Below are positions 24,009 through 32,266 of a stretch of DNA of 32,392 nt, piece by piece. The first letter of the stretch is position 1, and each line of letters begins with the position of its first letter. The notes under the pieces were generated by a model that saw only the letters and a program-made list of their open reading frames with translations, was not told where the DNA came from and did not search any database. Location of the stretch: contig NZ_WWCM01000027.1 in the NCBI RefSeq assembly GCF_009857915.1, positions 1 through 32,392 of the forward strand, read 5' to 3'. The position numbers were made by a program, and so were the translations under genes. The DNA is from Duganella qianjiadongensis. GTDB taxonomy: Bacteria > Pseudomonadota > Gammaproteobacteria > Burkholderiales > Burkholderiaceae_D.

Positions 24009-25406
24009 ATGGAAAATTTCTGGCAGACGTGCTCCGCCCAGCTGGAGCTGGAGCTGACGCCGCAACAATTCAGCGCGTGGATTAAGCCGCTCATCCCCCT
24101 CGATTACGAGGCGGGCAAGCTGCGCATGGCCGCCCCTAACCGCTTCAAACTGGACTGGGTGAAAACCCAGTTTGCCAGCCGCATCACAGCGCTGGCCTGC
24201 CAGTACTGGGACGCCCCGACGGAAGTGCAGTTCGTGCTCGATCCGCGCCTGTCGGCGCCGAAAAAGGCCAGCACTGTTGCGCCCGTGCCGGATCTCAATG
24301 GCGGTGCGCCCAGCGGCAACGCGCGCATGGCCGACCCTGTGCCGTCGGTGCCGGAACTGCCCGCCTCGGCCGCGCCGCGCCGCGAGCAGAGCCGCATCAA
24401 CACCGATCTCACCTTCGATAGCTTCGTGACGGGTAAGGCCAACCAGCTGGCCCGCGCGGCGGCGATTCAGGTGGCCAACAACCCCGGCGTCTCCTACAAC
24501 CCGCTGTTCTTCTACGGCGGCGTGGGCCTTGGTAAAACCCACTTGATCCACGCGATCGGCAATCAGGTGATGGCCGACCAGCCGGGCGCCAAGATCCGCT
24601 ACATCCACGCCGAGCAATATGTGCGCGACGTGGTGACGGCATACCAGCGCAAAGGCTTCGACGACTTCAAGCATTACTACCACTCGCTGGACATGCTGCT
24701 GATCGACGATATTCAATTCTTCGGCGGCAAGAGCCGCACGCAGGAAGAGTTCTTCTATGCTTTCGAAGCCCTGATTGCGGCCAAGAAGCAGATCATCATC
24801 ACTTCGGATACCTATCCGAAGGAAATCACCGGCATGGACGACCGCCTGATCTCGCGTTTCGACTCGGGCCTGACGGTGGCCATCGAACCGCCGGAGCTGG
24901 AAATGCGGGTAGCGATTCTGCTCAAGAAAGCCAAGCAGGAAGGCGTCACCTTCTCGGACGATGTGGCCTTCTTCGTGGCCAAGCACCTGCGCTCCAACGT
25001 GCGCGAGCTGGAAGGCGCACTGCGCAAGATTCTGGCCTACTCGCGCTTCCACGGCAAAGACATCACCATCGATATCGTCAAGGAAGCGCTGAAAGATCTG
25101 CTGTCGGTGCAGAACCGCCAGATTTCGGTGGAAAACATCCAGAAGACGGTGGCCGACTTCTTCAACATCAAAGTGGCCGATATGTATTCCAAGCGCCGTC
25201 CGGCCAATATCGCCCGTCCGCGCCAGATCGCCATGTATCTGGCCAAGGAACTGACGCAGAAGAGTCTGCCGGAAATTGGCGAACTGTTTGGTGGCCGCGA
25301 CCACACGACCGTGCTGCACGCCGTGCGCAAGATCGCGCTGGACCGCACCAAAAATCCGGAATGCAACCACGAGCTGCACGTGCTCGAGCAAACCCTCAAA
25401 GGCTGA
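24009..25406 (+). CDS. dnaA: chromosomal replication initiator protein DnaA
   Basis: This 465-residue AAA+ protein opens the replication origin and regulates its own gene. Domain I (about 1-80; QTCSAQLELELTPQQFSAWI) is followed by a variable linker rich in Ala/Pro (about 85-125), the AAA+ core with Walker A GGVGLGKT (170-177) and Walker B LLIDDIQF, and domain IV with the DnaA signature GGRDHTTVLHAVRKI. The length is normal. It is the first gene of dnaA-dnaN-gyrB. No clear Shine-Dalgarno precedes the ATG. The start sits beside the DnaA box and inverted repeat described for the control region. Confidence 0.99.
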   Translation: MENFWQTCSAQLELELTPQQFSAWIKPLIPLDYEAGKLRMAAPNRFKLDWVKTQFASRITALACQYWDAPTEVQFVLDPRLSAPKKASTVAPVPDLNGGAPSGNARMADPVPSVPELPASAAPRREQSRINTDLTFDSFVTGKANQLARAAAIQVANNPGVSYNPLFFYGGVGLGKTHLIHAIGNQVMADQPGAKIRYIHAEQYVRDVVTAYQRKGFDDFKHYYHSLDMLLIDDIQFFGGKSRTQEEFFYAFEALIAAKKQIIITSDTYPKEITGMDDRLISRFDSGLTVAIEPPELEMRVAILLKKAKQEGVTFSDDVAFFVAKHLRSNVRELEGALRKILAYSRFHGKDITIDIVKEALKDLLSVQNRQISVENIQKTVADFFNIKVADMYSKRRPANIARPRQIAMYLAKELTQKSLPEIGELFGGRDHTTVLHAVRKIALDRTKNPECNHELHVLEQTLKG

Positions 25407-25515
25407 TGCCGGAGGCTGGCAAGAGCCGTGCTTTGCCTTTATGATTTAGCCCATCTGCCCACAAGGCAAAGTTGTTAAAAATTTACGATTCAATCTTTAA
25501 ACCTGAGGATAAGCT

Positions 25516-26622
25516 ATGCAATTGGTCAAAACCACCCGAGATACTCTTCTCCGGCCACTGCAGATCGTGAGCGGTATTGTCGAGCGTCGGCACACTATGC
25601 CGATTCTGGCCAATATCCTCATCAGCAAAGAGGGCGAGAGCGTCTCCTTCCTGTCCACTGACACCGAAGTACAGATCACCACCCACGCCGACATCGGTTC
25701 CGGCGCGGAAGTGACCGGCACCACCGTGGCCGCCCGCAAACTGCTGGACATTCTGCGCGCGCTGCCGGAATCGGGCGACGTCACCATGACGCTGCTGAAC
25801 AAGCGCCTGACCGTACAGTCGGGCAAATCGCGCTTCGCCCTGCAGACCCTGGCCGCGGAAGAATTCCCTACCGTGCAGCAAGCCGACAGCTACAGCGCCA
25901 GCGTGACCCTGCCGCAGAAGACTCTGAAACACCTGTTCAACATGGTGCACTTCTCCATGGCCCAGCAGGACATCCGTTACTACCTGAACGGCCTGCTGCT
26001 GGTACTCGATGGAAACAACGTGATCGCCGTGGCCACCGACGGCCACCGTCTGGCCTTCTGCCAAGTGGAAACGGAGCAGACCTTTGCCCGTCAGGAAGTG
26101 ATCATCCCACGCAAGACCATCATCGAACTGCAGCGCCTGCTGGAAGAAAACGACGAGACCGTGCAACTGGACATCGCCGCCAATCAGGTCAAGCTGCGCT
26201 TCGCCGACATCGAGCTGATCTCGAAACTGGTGGAAGGCAAATTCCCTGACTACACCCGCGTAATCCCTAAGGGCTACCAGAACGAATTCACCATCGGCCG
26301 CGATGAGCTGCTGCGATCGCTGCAACGTGCGGCCATCATGACCAGCGATAAATTCAAAGGCGTGCGCTGCATCATCACCCCGGGCAGCATGAAAATCAGC
26401 TCGACCAATGCCGATCAGGAAGAGGCCGTGGAAGAACTGGAAATCGATTACGGCGGCGACAGCGTCGATATCGGCTTCAACGTCAGCTACCTGCTCGACG
26501 TGCTGAACAATCTGAAATGCGATCAGGTCAATGTGGCACTGGGCGACTCCAACTCGTCCGCGCTGATTTCCATCCCCGACAATGCCGACTTTAAATACGT
26601 CGTCATGCCGATGCGGATCTGA
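25516..26622 (+). CDS. dnaN: DNA polymerase III beta subunit (sliding clamp)
   Basis: This 368-residue protein forms the dimeric ring that clamps DNA polymerase III and repair enzymes to DNA. Three similar domains of about 120 residues are evident, and the end ADFKYVVMPMRI is the conserved clamp C-terminus. A GAGG Shine-Dalgarno lies just upstream. The 109-bp gap after dnaA is A/T-rich, and TGAGGATAA at 25504-25512 is one mismatch from a DnaA box, though it also holds the ribosome binding site. It is followed by gyrB after 59 bases. Confidence 0.99.
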   Translation: MQLVKTTRDTLLRPLQIVSGIVERRHTMPILANILISKEGESVSFLSTDTEVQITTHADIGSGAEVTGTTVAARKLLDILRALPESGDVTMTLLNKRLTVQSGKSRFALQTLAAEEFPTVQQADSYSASVTLPQKTLKHLFNMVHFSMAQQDIRYYLNGLLLVLDGNNVIAVATDGHRLAFCQVETEQTFARQEVIIPRKTIIELQRLLEENDETVQLDIAANQVKLRFADIELISKLVEGKFPDYTRVIPKGYQNEFTIGRDELLRSLQRAAIMTSDKFKGVRCIITPGSMKISSTNADQEEAVEELEIDYGGDSVDIGFNVSYLLDVLNNLKCDQVNVALGDSNSSALISIPDNADFKYVVMPMRI

Positions 26623-26681
26623 TCCCGCCCTCGTTCTTTGCACCGCGTTTTTTACTGTCCAGATATAAAAGAAAGCAGCAC

Positions 26682-29186
26682 ATGTCCGCCATTCCAGCAG
26701 AACAAGCAGCAAGCGCTCCGGCCAAGACCGAAGAATACGGCGCCGCCTCGATCCAGATCCTCGAGGGTCTGGAAGCGGTGCGCAAACGTCCCGGCATGTA
26801 CATCGGTGACACCTCGGACGGCACCGGTTTGCACCATCTGGTGTTCGAAGTGCTGGATAACTCGATTGACGAAGCGCTGGCTGGCCACTGCACGGAAATC
26901 GTCGTCACCATTCATGCCGACAACTCGATTTCGATTACCGACAATGGCCGCGGTGTGCCGACCGGCCTGAAGATGGACGACAAGCACGACCCCAAGCGCT
27001 CCGCCGCCGAGATCGTGATGACGGAACTGCATGCTGGCGGCAAGTTCGACCAGAACGCCTATAAAGTCTCGGGCGGTCTGCACGGCGTGGGTGTATCGTG
27101 CGTGAACGCGCTGTCGAAAACCCTCAAGCTGACCATCCGCCGCGACGGCAAAGTGCACTTCATGGAGTTTACCCGTGGCGTGCCCGTCAACCGCGAAATG
27201 AGCATGCAGGATGGCGTGGCCGTTTCGCCTATCAAGGTAATCGGCGAAACCGATAAGCGCGGTACCGAGGTGCACTTCTGGGCTGACGAAACCATTTTCG
27301 GCGTGGTCGAGTTCCACTACGAAATTCTGGCGAAGCGTATCCGCGAACTGTCCTTCCTGAACAACGGCGTCAACATCAAGCTGACCGACCAGCGTACCGG
27401 CAAAGAAGAAGTGTTTGCCTTCGAAGGCGGCACGCGCGGCTTCGTCGAGTACATTAACAAGGCCAAGACGGTGCTGCACCCGACCGTGTTCCAGGCCACC
27501 GGCGAGCGCCTGTCCGATCAGGGCACGAATATCTCGGTGGACGTGTCCATGCAGTGGAACGATGCCTACAATGAACAGGTACTGTGCTTCACCAACAATA
27601 TTCCCCAGCGTGACGGTGGTACCCACCTGACCGGTCTGCGCGCGGCCATGACCCGCGTGATCAACAAATACATCGAAGAGCAGGAACTCGCCAAGAAAGC
27701 CAAGGTCGAGATTTCCGGCGACGACATGCGCGAAGGTCTGACCTGCGTGCTGTCCGTCAAAGTGCCGGAGCCGAAGTTCTCCTCGCAGACCAAGGACAAG
27801 CTGGTATCGTCGGAAGTGCGTGGCCCGGTCGAAGAGATCGTGGCGAAAACGCTGGCCGACTACCTGCAGGAAAAACCGAACGACGCCAAAATCATCTGCG
27901 GCAAGATCGTGGAAGCTGCACGCGCCCGCGAAGCTGCCCGCAAGGCACGCGACCTGACCCGCCGTAAAGGCGTGATGGACGGTCTGGGCCTGTCGGCCAA
28001 GCTGGCCGACTGTCAGGAAAAAGATCCGGCCCTGTGCGAACTCTACATCGTCGAGGGTGACTCTGCAGGCGGCTCGGCCAAACAGGGCCGCGACCGTAAG
28101 TTCCAGGCTATCTTGCCGCTGCGCGGTAAGGTGCTGAACGTGGAGAAGGCGCGCTTCGAGAAGATGCTGTCGTCGGAACAGATCACCACCCTGATCGCCA
28201 CGCTGGGCACCTCGATCGGCCCGGACGAATTCAACGTCGAAAAGCTGCGCTACCACCGCATCATCATCATGACCGATGCGGACGTCGACGGCGCTCACAT
28301 CCGTACCCTGCTGCTGACCCTGTTCTACCGCCAGATGCCGGAACTGGTCGAGCGTGGCCACATCTACATCGCCCAGCCGCCGCTGTACAAAGTCAAAGCG
28401 GGCCGCGACGAGCGCTATCTGAAAGATGACGCCGAAGAAGCCACCTACATGATGAATGTAGCGCTGAACACGGCTGCCCTGACTCCGCGCGAAGGCGCTG
28501 ATCCTATCGTCGGCGAAGCACTGGCCGAGCTGGTGCGCCAGTTCAATCTGGCCAACGTCATCATGACGCGTCTGACCCGCGTGATCGACCGTGCTGCGCT
28601 GACCGCCATCATGACGGGCGTCACGCTGAACCTCGATACGGCGGAGCTGGCGGAAGCATCGGCAACGGCGCTGAACGCCAACATCAATGACAGCAACATC
28701 AAAGTCAGCGTGCGTTCGGATGATCTGACGGGCAAGCATTTGCTGAGGATCGAGCGTATGCACCACGGTAATATCAAAGTCAGCGCCATCGACGCCGAGT
28801 TCGTACGCGGTGCTGATTACGCTGTGCTGGCGGCCGCTTCGGCTACCTTCACCGGCCTGATCGGCGAAGGCGCGTATGTGCGTCGCGGCGAAGGCGAGCG
28901 TACCAAGGAATCGAGCGTGACGGACTTCCACCACGCGATGGAATGGCTGCGTGACGAAGCCGAGCGCGTGGTCTCCAAGCAGCGCTACAAAGGTCTGGGC
29001 GAGATGAATCCGGATCAGCTGTGGGAAACCACCATGGACCCGCAAGTGCGCCGTCTGCTCAAGGTACAGATCGAAGACGCAATTGCCGCCGACCAGATCT
29101 TCACCACGCTGATGGGCGACGATGTGGAACCACGCCGCGCGTTCATTGAAAACAATGCGCTGCGTGCGGGGAATATCGACGTTTAA
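26682..29186 (+). CDS. gyrB: DNA gyrase subunit B
   Basis: This 834-residue type II topoisomerase subunit supplies the ATPase that drives negative supercoiling with GyrA. The GHKL ATPase has EVLDNSIDEALAGHC and the Gly-rich DNGRGVPTG, then the transducer, the TOPRIM motif VEGDSAGGSAKQGRDR with the acidic MTDADVDGAHI, and the C-terminal GyrB domain ending in RRAFIENNALRAGNIDV. The TOPRIM-C insertion (about 560-730) is the long form common in Proteobacteria. A TATAAA lies about 22 bases upstream, but no good -35 accompanies it. It is the last core gene before the accessory region. Confidence 0.99.
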   Translation: MSAIPAEQAASAPAKTEEYGAASIQILEGLEAVRKRPGMYIGDTSDGTGLHHLVFEVLDNSIDEALAGHCTEIVVTIHADNSISITDNGRGVPTGLKMDDKHDPKRSAAEIVMTELHAGGKFDQNAYKVSGGLHGVGVSCVNALSKTLKLTIRRDGKVHFMEFTRGVPVNREMSMQDGVAVSPIKVIGETDKRGTEVHFWADETIFGVVEFHYEILAKRIRELSFLNNGVNIKLTDQRTGKEEVFAFEGGTRGFVEYINKAKTVLHPTVFQATGERLSDQGTNISVDVSMQWNDAYNEQVLCFTNNIPQRDGGTHLTGLRAAMTRVINKYIEEQELAKKAKVEISGDDMREGLTCVLSVKVPEPKFSSQTKDKLVSSEVRGPVEEIVAKTLADYLQEKPNDAKIICGKIVEAARAREAARKARDLTRRKGVMDGLGLSAKLADCQEKDPALCELYIVEGDSAGGSAKQGRDRKFQAILPLRGKVLNVEKARFEKMLSSEQITTLIATLGTSIGPDEFNVEKLRYHRIIIMTDADVDGAHIRTLLLTLFYRQMPELVERGHIYIAQPPLYKVKAGRDERYLKDDAEEATYMMNVALNTAALTPREGADPIVGEALAELVRQFNLANVIMTRLTRVIDRAALTAIMTGVTLNLDTAELAEASATALNANINDSNIKVSVRSDDLTGKHLLRIERMHHGNIKVSAIDAEFVRGADYAVLAAASATFTGLIGEGAYVRRGEGERTKESSVTDFHHAMEWLRDEAERVVSKQRYKGLGEMNPDQLWETTMDPQVRRLLKVQIEDAIAADQIFTTLMGDDVEPRRAFIENNALRAGNIDV

Positions 29187-29251
29187 GCTTGGTGTAGGTT
29201 CTCAGAATAATTAAGAATTATCTCAAATAGTTGAGGTAAAAAACTCGCTGA

Positions 29252-29828
29252 TGAACTGAACCCCGAAAGCTGGACACCAACTTTCGGAGTTTTCCATTAG
29301 CAAGGTACACAACAGCACTCAAGCTGGAGGTTGTCCAGCCGTAGAACGCCAACGTAACTGTAACTGCTGCCACAATTCTGAGACTAGACACCGCTCGTTG
29401 ATGCGACGGCCGTGCCGCGCAGCGGTTGCCGACGTGCACACTGTTAGAACTAGGTGCAATAAGTGTGATGCTTGGTAGGCCAATAGCAGAAAGTGCAGCA
29501 CATTGAACCGATCGCCTTTAGCGCTAAGGTGCGCAAATCATTGAAGCCGACCGGCTGCAGGTGAAGCGACTGTGGCGACGTTCACCAGCGCTACGAGGAC
29601 GGAAATATCGGCTGTAAATTGTTGTCGAAGCATTATAGTCTCAGCTATAGCCAGCTGAGACGATGGGTGAATTTATTTCAAACGCACGGCGAGGCTGGAT
29701 TGGAGCGAAAATCCGCCAGCTATAGTGCTGCACAGAAATTGGCAATACAGCAGCACATGTGAAACAACGAATTATCCTACGGACAAACTACGGCCGTGTT
29801 CAATATCCATCAACGCAGCGTTTGACAA
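29252..29828 (+). mobile_element. decayed IS3-family insertion sequence (orfA remnant)
   Basis: The left end (TGAACTGAACCCCGAAAGC, from 29252) is of the type seen in IS3-family elements. Near 29297 a start-like ATTAGCAAG plus TACACAACA reads as the family's N-terminus (KYTTALKLEVVQ) only after one base is removed. From 29586 a frame reads GNIGCKLLSKHYSLSYSQLR, then RRWVNLFQTHGEAGLERKS and an ISRY-like NNELSYGQTTAVFNIH, the helix-turn-helix region of OrfA, with a TGA at the position of a usual Trp and another soon after. Frameshift, lost start and stops show it is dead. 29340-29560 holds sequence I could not place, and orfB is absent. Confidence 0.72.
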
Positions 29829-29830
29829 GT

Positions 29831-30136
29831 TTAAGCGGTGACAGCCAAAGGCTTGATTGCTTTCGCAATTTTCTCACCGGCCGAGATTTCAGCCATTCGG
29901 AGCTCATAAGCGGATTGGAGGTTTAGCCAGCCTTGCGCCTCGCTGCCAAAGTAGCATTCGAGGCGCAGCGCCGTATCAGCGCTAACGCCCCGTTCTCCTT
30001 TAGTAATTTCACTCAAGCGAGAATACGGCACATGCAGCGCCATAGCCACGGCGCGCACACTCCCCCCCATCGGCTTGATGTAATCTTCAACTAGAACCTC
30101 TCCAGGGTGGACGGGCCGCATTCTATTTTTTAACAT
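29831..30136 (-). CDS. higA: HigA-family addiction module antitoxin (orphan)
   Basis: This 101-residue protein is a helix-turn-helix antitoxin of the HigA/VapI type. The signature RPVHPGEVLVEDYIKPMG is followed by the HTH (VRAVAMALHVPYSRLSEITKG) and the conserved SADTALRLECYFGSEAQGWLNLQ. The ATG at 30136 has a GGAG Shine-Dalgarno six bases upstream and is preferred to one at 30148. In intact modules a RelE-like HigB gene lies immediately upstream on the same strand, but here the 180 bases above contain no intact HigB. It might be a lone antitoxin acting as a repressor or anti-addiction factor. It abuts the IS3 relic. Confidence 0.85.
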   Translation of the reverse strand: MLKNRMRPVHPGEVLVEDYIKPMGGSVRAVAMALHVPYSRLSEITKGERGVSADTALRLECYFGSEAQGWLNLQSAYELRMAEISAGEKIAKAIKPLAVTA

Positions 30137-30273
30137 AACGCACTCCATTGCGGTTCAGGTTAGACGTTCGACAGCCAAGTTTAATGTGGGTCAACACGGC
30201 ACAACGTTTTCTCAACGATTTACTTACAAGGCGGATGCACAGCACGCGGGACGCGCCAAAGCGTCGCCGTGTA

Positions 30274-30316
30274 CCCATTTTGTTCTCGGCATGTCCCCAT
30301 TTTGTACTCGCCGTGT
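30274..30316. repeat. two tandem 22-bp repeats, possible IS21-like end
   Basis: CCCATTTTGTTCTCGGCATGT (30274-30294) and CCCATTTTGTACTCGCCGTGT (30296-30316) are direct repeats with a 22-bp period. A more diverged third copy lies at about 30341-30360. On the minus strand they read as ACAAAATGGG, resembling the multiple terminal repeats of IS21-family elements. No istA/istB gene is present, so only a relic is possible. Confidence 0.5.
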
Positions 30317-30405
30317 TCACCGGCCGTCACCGTGCTGTAACCGTTTTGTTCACTTGGCCGGCTGCCGGTGGCGGCGGGGGGGCACATGCACAGTTCGGCG
30401 CTTGG

Positions 30406-31428
30406 CTACAAATAGCGCTCCAGCGAGCGCTTCAAAATACGCGGCAATTCTCGACCGATTGACCACATGTGTTTATCGGGCATGAACATCTCGCGCATCA
30501 TTGGATGTTCAAAGGTGAACTCCACCAGTTCATAGAAGGTCTGAACCGACTCCTGCTTTTCTTCTGGGGACGAATTAGTCCGAAGCGTCCTGGCCACGTC
30601 CAGGCCAGAGTCATACAGCCACGGAAAATCTGCACGGAACAAACTCAACGCCATCTGGAAGCCGGCTAAATTCTTTTCCAAGCGCGGCGACAAATGAAGC
30701 AGCTCCTCAATAAACATCGGGTGCATCTTCCTGTCGCGGCGTATACGACGAGGCTCCATTTCGAAATCAAGCCGCTGACCAAACTTCTCCAACATCGACT
30801 TGATCGATTCGATTTCCTTGAGAAATTCGCCGTCTGGGTTCCTGAGCAGCTTTTGATTATTCCGCGTCAGGTCCAGGATTTCCTCCAGAATTTCGCCGGA
30901 AGAATCGATCGTCGCCTCCTCAGGATCGGCTTCGGGAACCAGCGGCTTGGTTTGCAGTAAATTGTTAAGCTGTTCCTCAAAGGTTGGGTACCAAACTTGG
31001 AATGCTTTTTCCAGACGCTCATCCGTCAACATATCTTCGCCGCAGGCCCGATTCAGCGAATGAACCAGTTTTTTGACATCTTCTTTTTCAAAGATTGTCG
31101 ATTGAAATTGCAGAATCGGCCCATTGACCTCGGAGCGTTTTATATCAAAAAGGAAGGGGCTGACCGCCGATTTCTTCATCGTTTTCGACAATGCCCCAGC
31201 TTCGAATGTCAGCCATGGCGCATGTACATTTTCTTTTGTCACGCACAGGATGCCGAAGGTGGACTCCTCCAGCTCAGTGGCGATATCGGTACTCCACCTG
31301 GCCCCCTTGTCGATGTCTTCCGACGAGACATAAGGCACGATGGACTGAATCACGGACGGCAACCAGTCCCGAAAGATGATGGCGGTTTTATGACTCAGCT
31401 CCCCAGACCAGCTCAAGAATACTTTCAT
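30406..31428 (-). CDS. TIR-domain protein with helical C-terminal region
   Basis: This 340-residue protein has an N-terminal TIR domain (about 1-145) of the TIR_2 type. It starts with VFLSWSGELSHKTA, carries YVSSEDIDKGARW and the segment with W72-L73-T74-F75-E76-A77-G78. Glu76 is the best candidate for the catalytic Glu of a TIR NADase. Residues about 175-220 are predicted coiled coil by eye, and 225-340 is helical without a recognised domain. Bacterial TIR proteins often deplete NAD+ after phage detection. The ATG at 31428 has an AAGGAG Shine-Dalgarno nine bases upstream; an upstream in-frame ATG is unlikely. The gene looks more A/T-rich than the core genes and lies among IS relics, suggesting transfer. 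No partner gene is clear, so the trigger is unknown. Confidence 0.85.
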   Translation of the reverse strand: MKVFLSWSGELSHKTAIIFRDWLPSVIQSIVPYVSSEDIDKGARWSTDIATELEESTFGILCVTKENVHAPWLTFEAGALSKTMKKSAVSPFLFDIKRSEVNGPILQFQSTIFEKEDVKKLVHSLNRACGEDMLTDERLEKAFQVWYPTFEEQLNNLLQTKPLVPEADPEEATIDSSGEILEEILDLTRNNQKLLRNPDGEFLKEIESIKSMLEKFGQRLDFEMEPRRIRRDRKMHPMFIEELLHLSPRLEKNLAGFQMALSLFRADFPWLYDSGLDVARTLRTNSSPEEKQESVQTFYELVEFTFEHPMMREMFMPDKHMWSIGRELPRILKRSLERYL

Positions 31429-31465
31429 GCAATGACGCTCCTTATTGTTGTGAATTTGCACACTC

Positions 31466-31471
31466 ATTCTA
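31466..31471 (-). promoter_or_regulatory. candidate -10 of the TIR gene
   Basis: TAGAAT on the minus strand lies 37 bases before the TIR start. A TTGGTT upstream is 19 bases away, which is too far for a typical -35, so the match is weak. Confidence 0.35.
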
Positions 31472-31522
31472 TCCCTGAACGCATCGGCTGAACCAAGAAC
31501 ATCGCCGGCCGGCACGCATCAT

Positions 31523-31594
31523 GCTGGCATACATTGCCTGACACCGTAACGCCTTGATTTTCATTGCAATTCAGCCTAACGGCCGCGTCGGCAG
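31523..31594 (+). repeat. diverged ~70-bp repeat, copy A
   Basis: This copy aligns with copy B at 32181-32252 over about 70 bp. Shared blocks are GCTGGCA, CTGACA, TTGATTTT, AATTCAG and AACGGCCGC, with scattered substitutions and a 3-base gap. A TGA at 31539-31541 corresponds to the stop in copy B. Confidence 0.65.
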
Positions 31595-31983
31595 CCGTCC
31601 ACGCATCGTTGAGTTTCTTACACGATTTATCCAGCAAATTCAATGGCATACGGGAGCTTTTCGGGGATCGTGTAAGCGTGCGTCATGTGTGTAGCCTAAA
31701 AACGGGGTACGGGTTCACCGCGACTTTCAAAAATGGGCTGCTAATGCGACCTCCAGCCATCCGTTGCCGCATCGGGAATGTGGCAGGGTATGGGGCGCGT
31801 CAACTCCATGAAGACCGCAGCGGTTACCGCAAGGGCCATGGCCACCGTACAACATGACGGCAGCACCCATGCTGCCAACGCCAGCCTGGTCATGCTCATT
31901 GGCAGTCAGCACAAAACCTGTCGCCAAGCGAGCTTGCAACCAATTTCAAGCCATCGTGGCAGCACCACTTTATGTTCCACTAA

Positions 31984-32199
31984 AAGCCAAGTGGGCTGTG
32001 CAATGGGTCTCGGGGTGTAGCCCTGAGTCGATGCGAATGGCGCGCAGCGATATCGCCCGAAATTCCAGATGTGGGATACATCTGGCATCCTGCCCAGCGT
32101 GGTGAGGTGATTGATGTGGCAAATCTGAGGGAAGATTGCGGCGAGTTTGCCGCCTTCATGGCACGGCTTCACCACGTATCGCTGGCAGACAATGGCTGA
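31984..32199 (+). pseudogene. C-terminal coding relic of unknown function
   Basis: A frame open from about 31984 to a TGA at 32197-32199 encodes PDVGYIWHPAQRGEVIDVAN and a following LREDCGEFAAFMARLH. This reads like a conserved protein C-terminus, but there is no start in frame and a stop (TAA, 31981) closes it upstream. The parent gene was not recognised. Copy B of the repeat overlaps its end. Confidence 0.4.
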
Positions 32200-32252
32200 C
32201 AGCCTAATGCTTTGATTTTGCTGGAAATTCAGAACGGCCGCCGTGTCGGCGG
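32181..32252 (+). repeat. diverged ~70-bp repeat, copy B
   Basis: This is the second copy, partner of 31523-31594, and it overlaps the last codons of the gene relic. After the stop it includes a perfect 6-bp hairpin (GCCGCC/GGCGGC, 5-nt loop). It ends a few bases before the element at the window end. Confidence 0.65.
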
Positions 32253-32266
32253 CTGCTCACGAGCAG

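Larger units (their letters stand above)
31429..32266. other. 838-bp region without an intact recognised gene
   Basis: This stretch between the TIR gene and the window-end element carries only short, unconvincing reading frames. It contains the two diverged repeats and the C-terminal gene relic listed separately. No RNA gene, CRISPR array or clear promoter beyond the TIR -10 was seen. Confidence 0.6.

Noticed and set aside
25504..25512. Second DnaA box (TGAGGATAA) before dnaN
   Set aside because: It has one mismatch, and its GAGG is the likely Shine-Dalgarno of dnaN, so the resemblance may be chance.
26652..29045. Minus-strand frame of 797 codons opposite gyrB, and similar ones opposite dnaA and dnaN
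   Set aside because: These mirror highly conserved genes. They are frame shadows caused by codon bias.
29187..29251. Intrinsic terminator after gyrB
   Set aside because: Only a 5-bp stem (CTCAA/TTGAG at 29222-29235) with no convincing T-run was found.
31564..31857. 97-codon plus-strand frame after the TIR gene, and overlapping short frames to 32105 and 32175
   Set aside because: No Shine-Dalgarno, no motif and no similarity I recognise. The stretch is better explained by repeats and relics.
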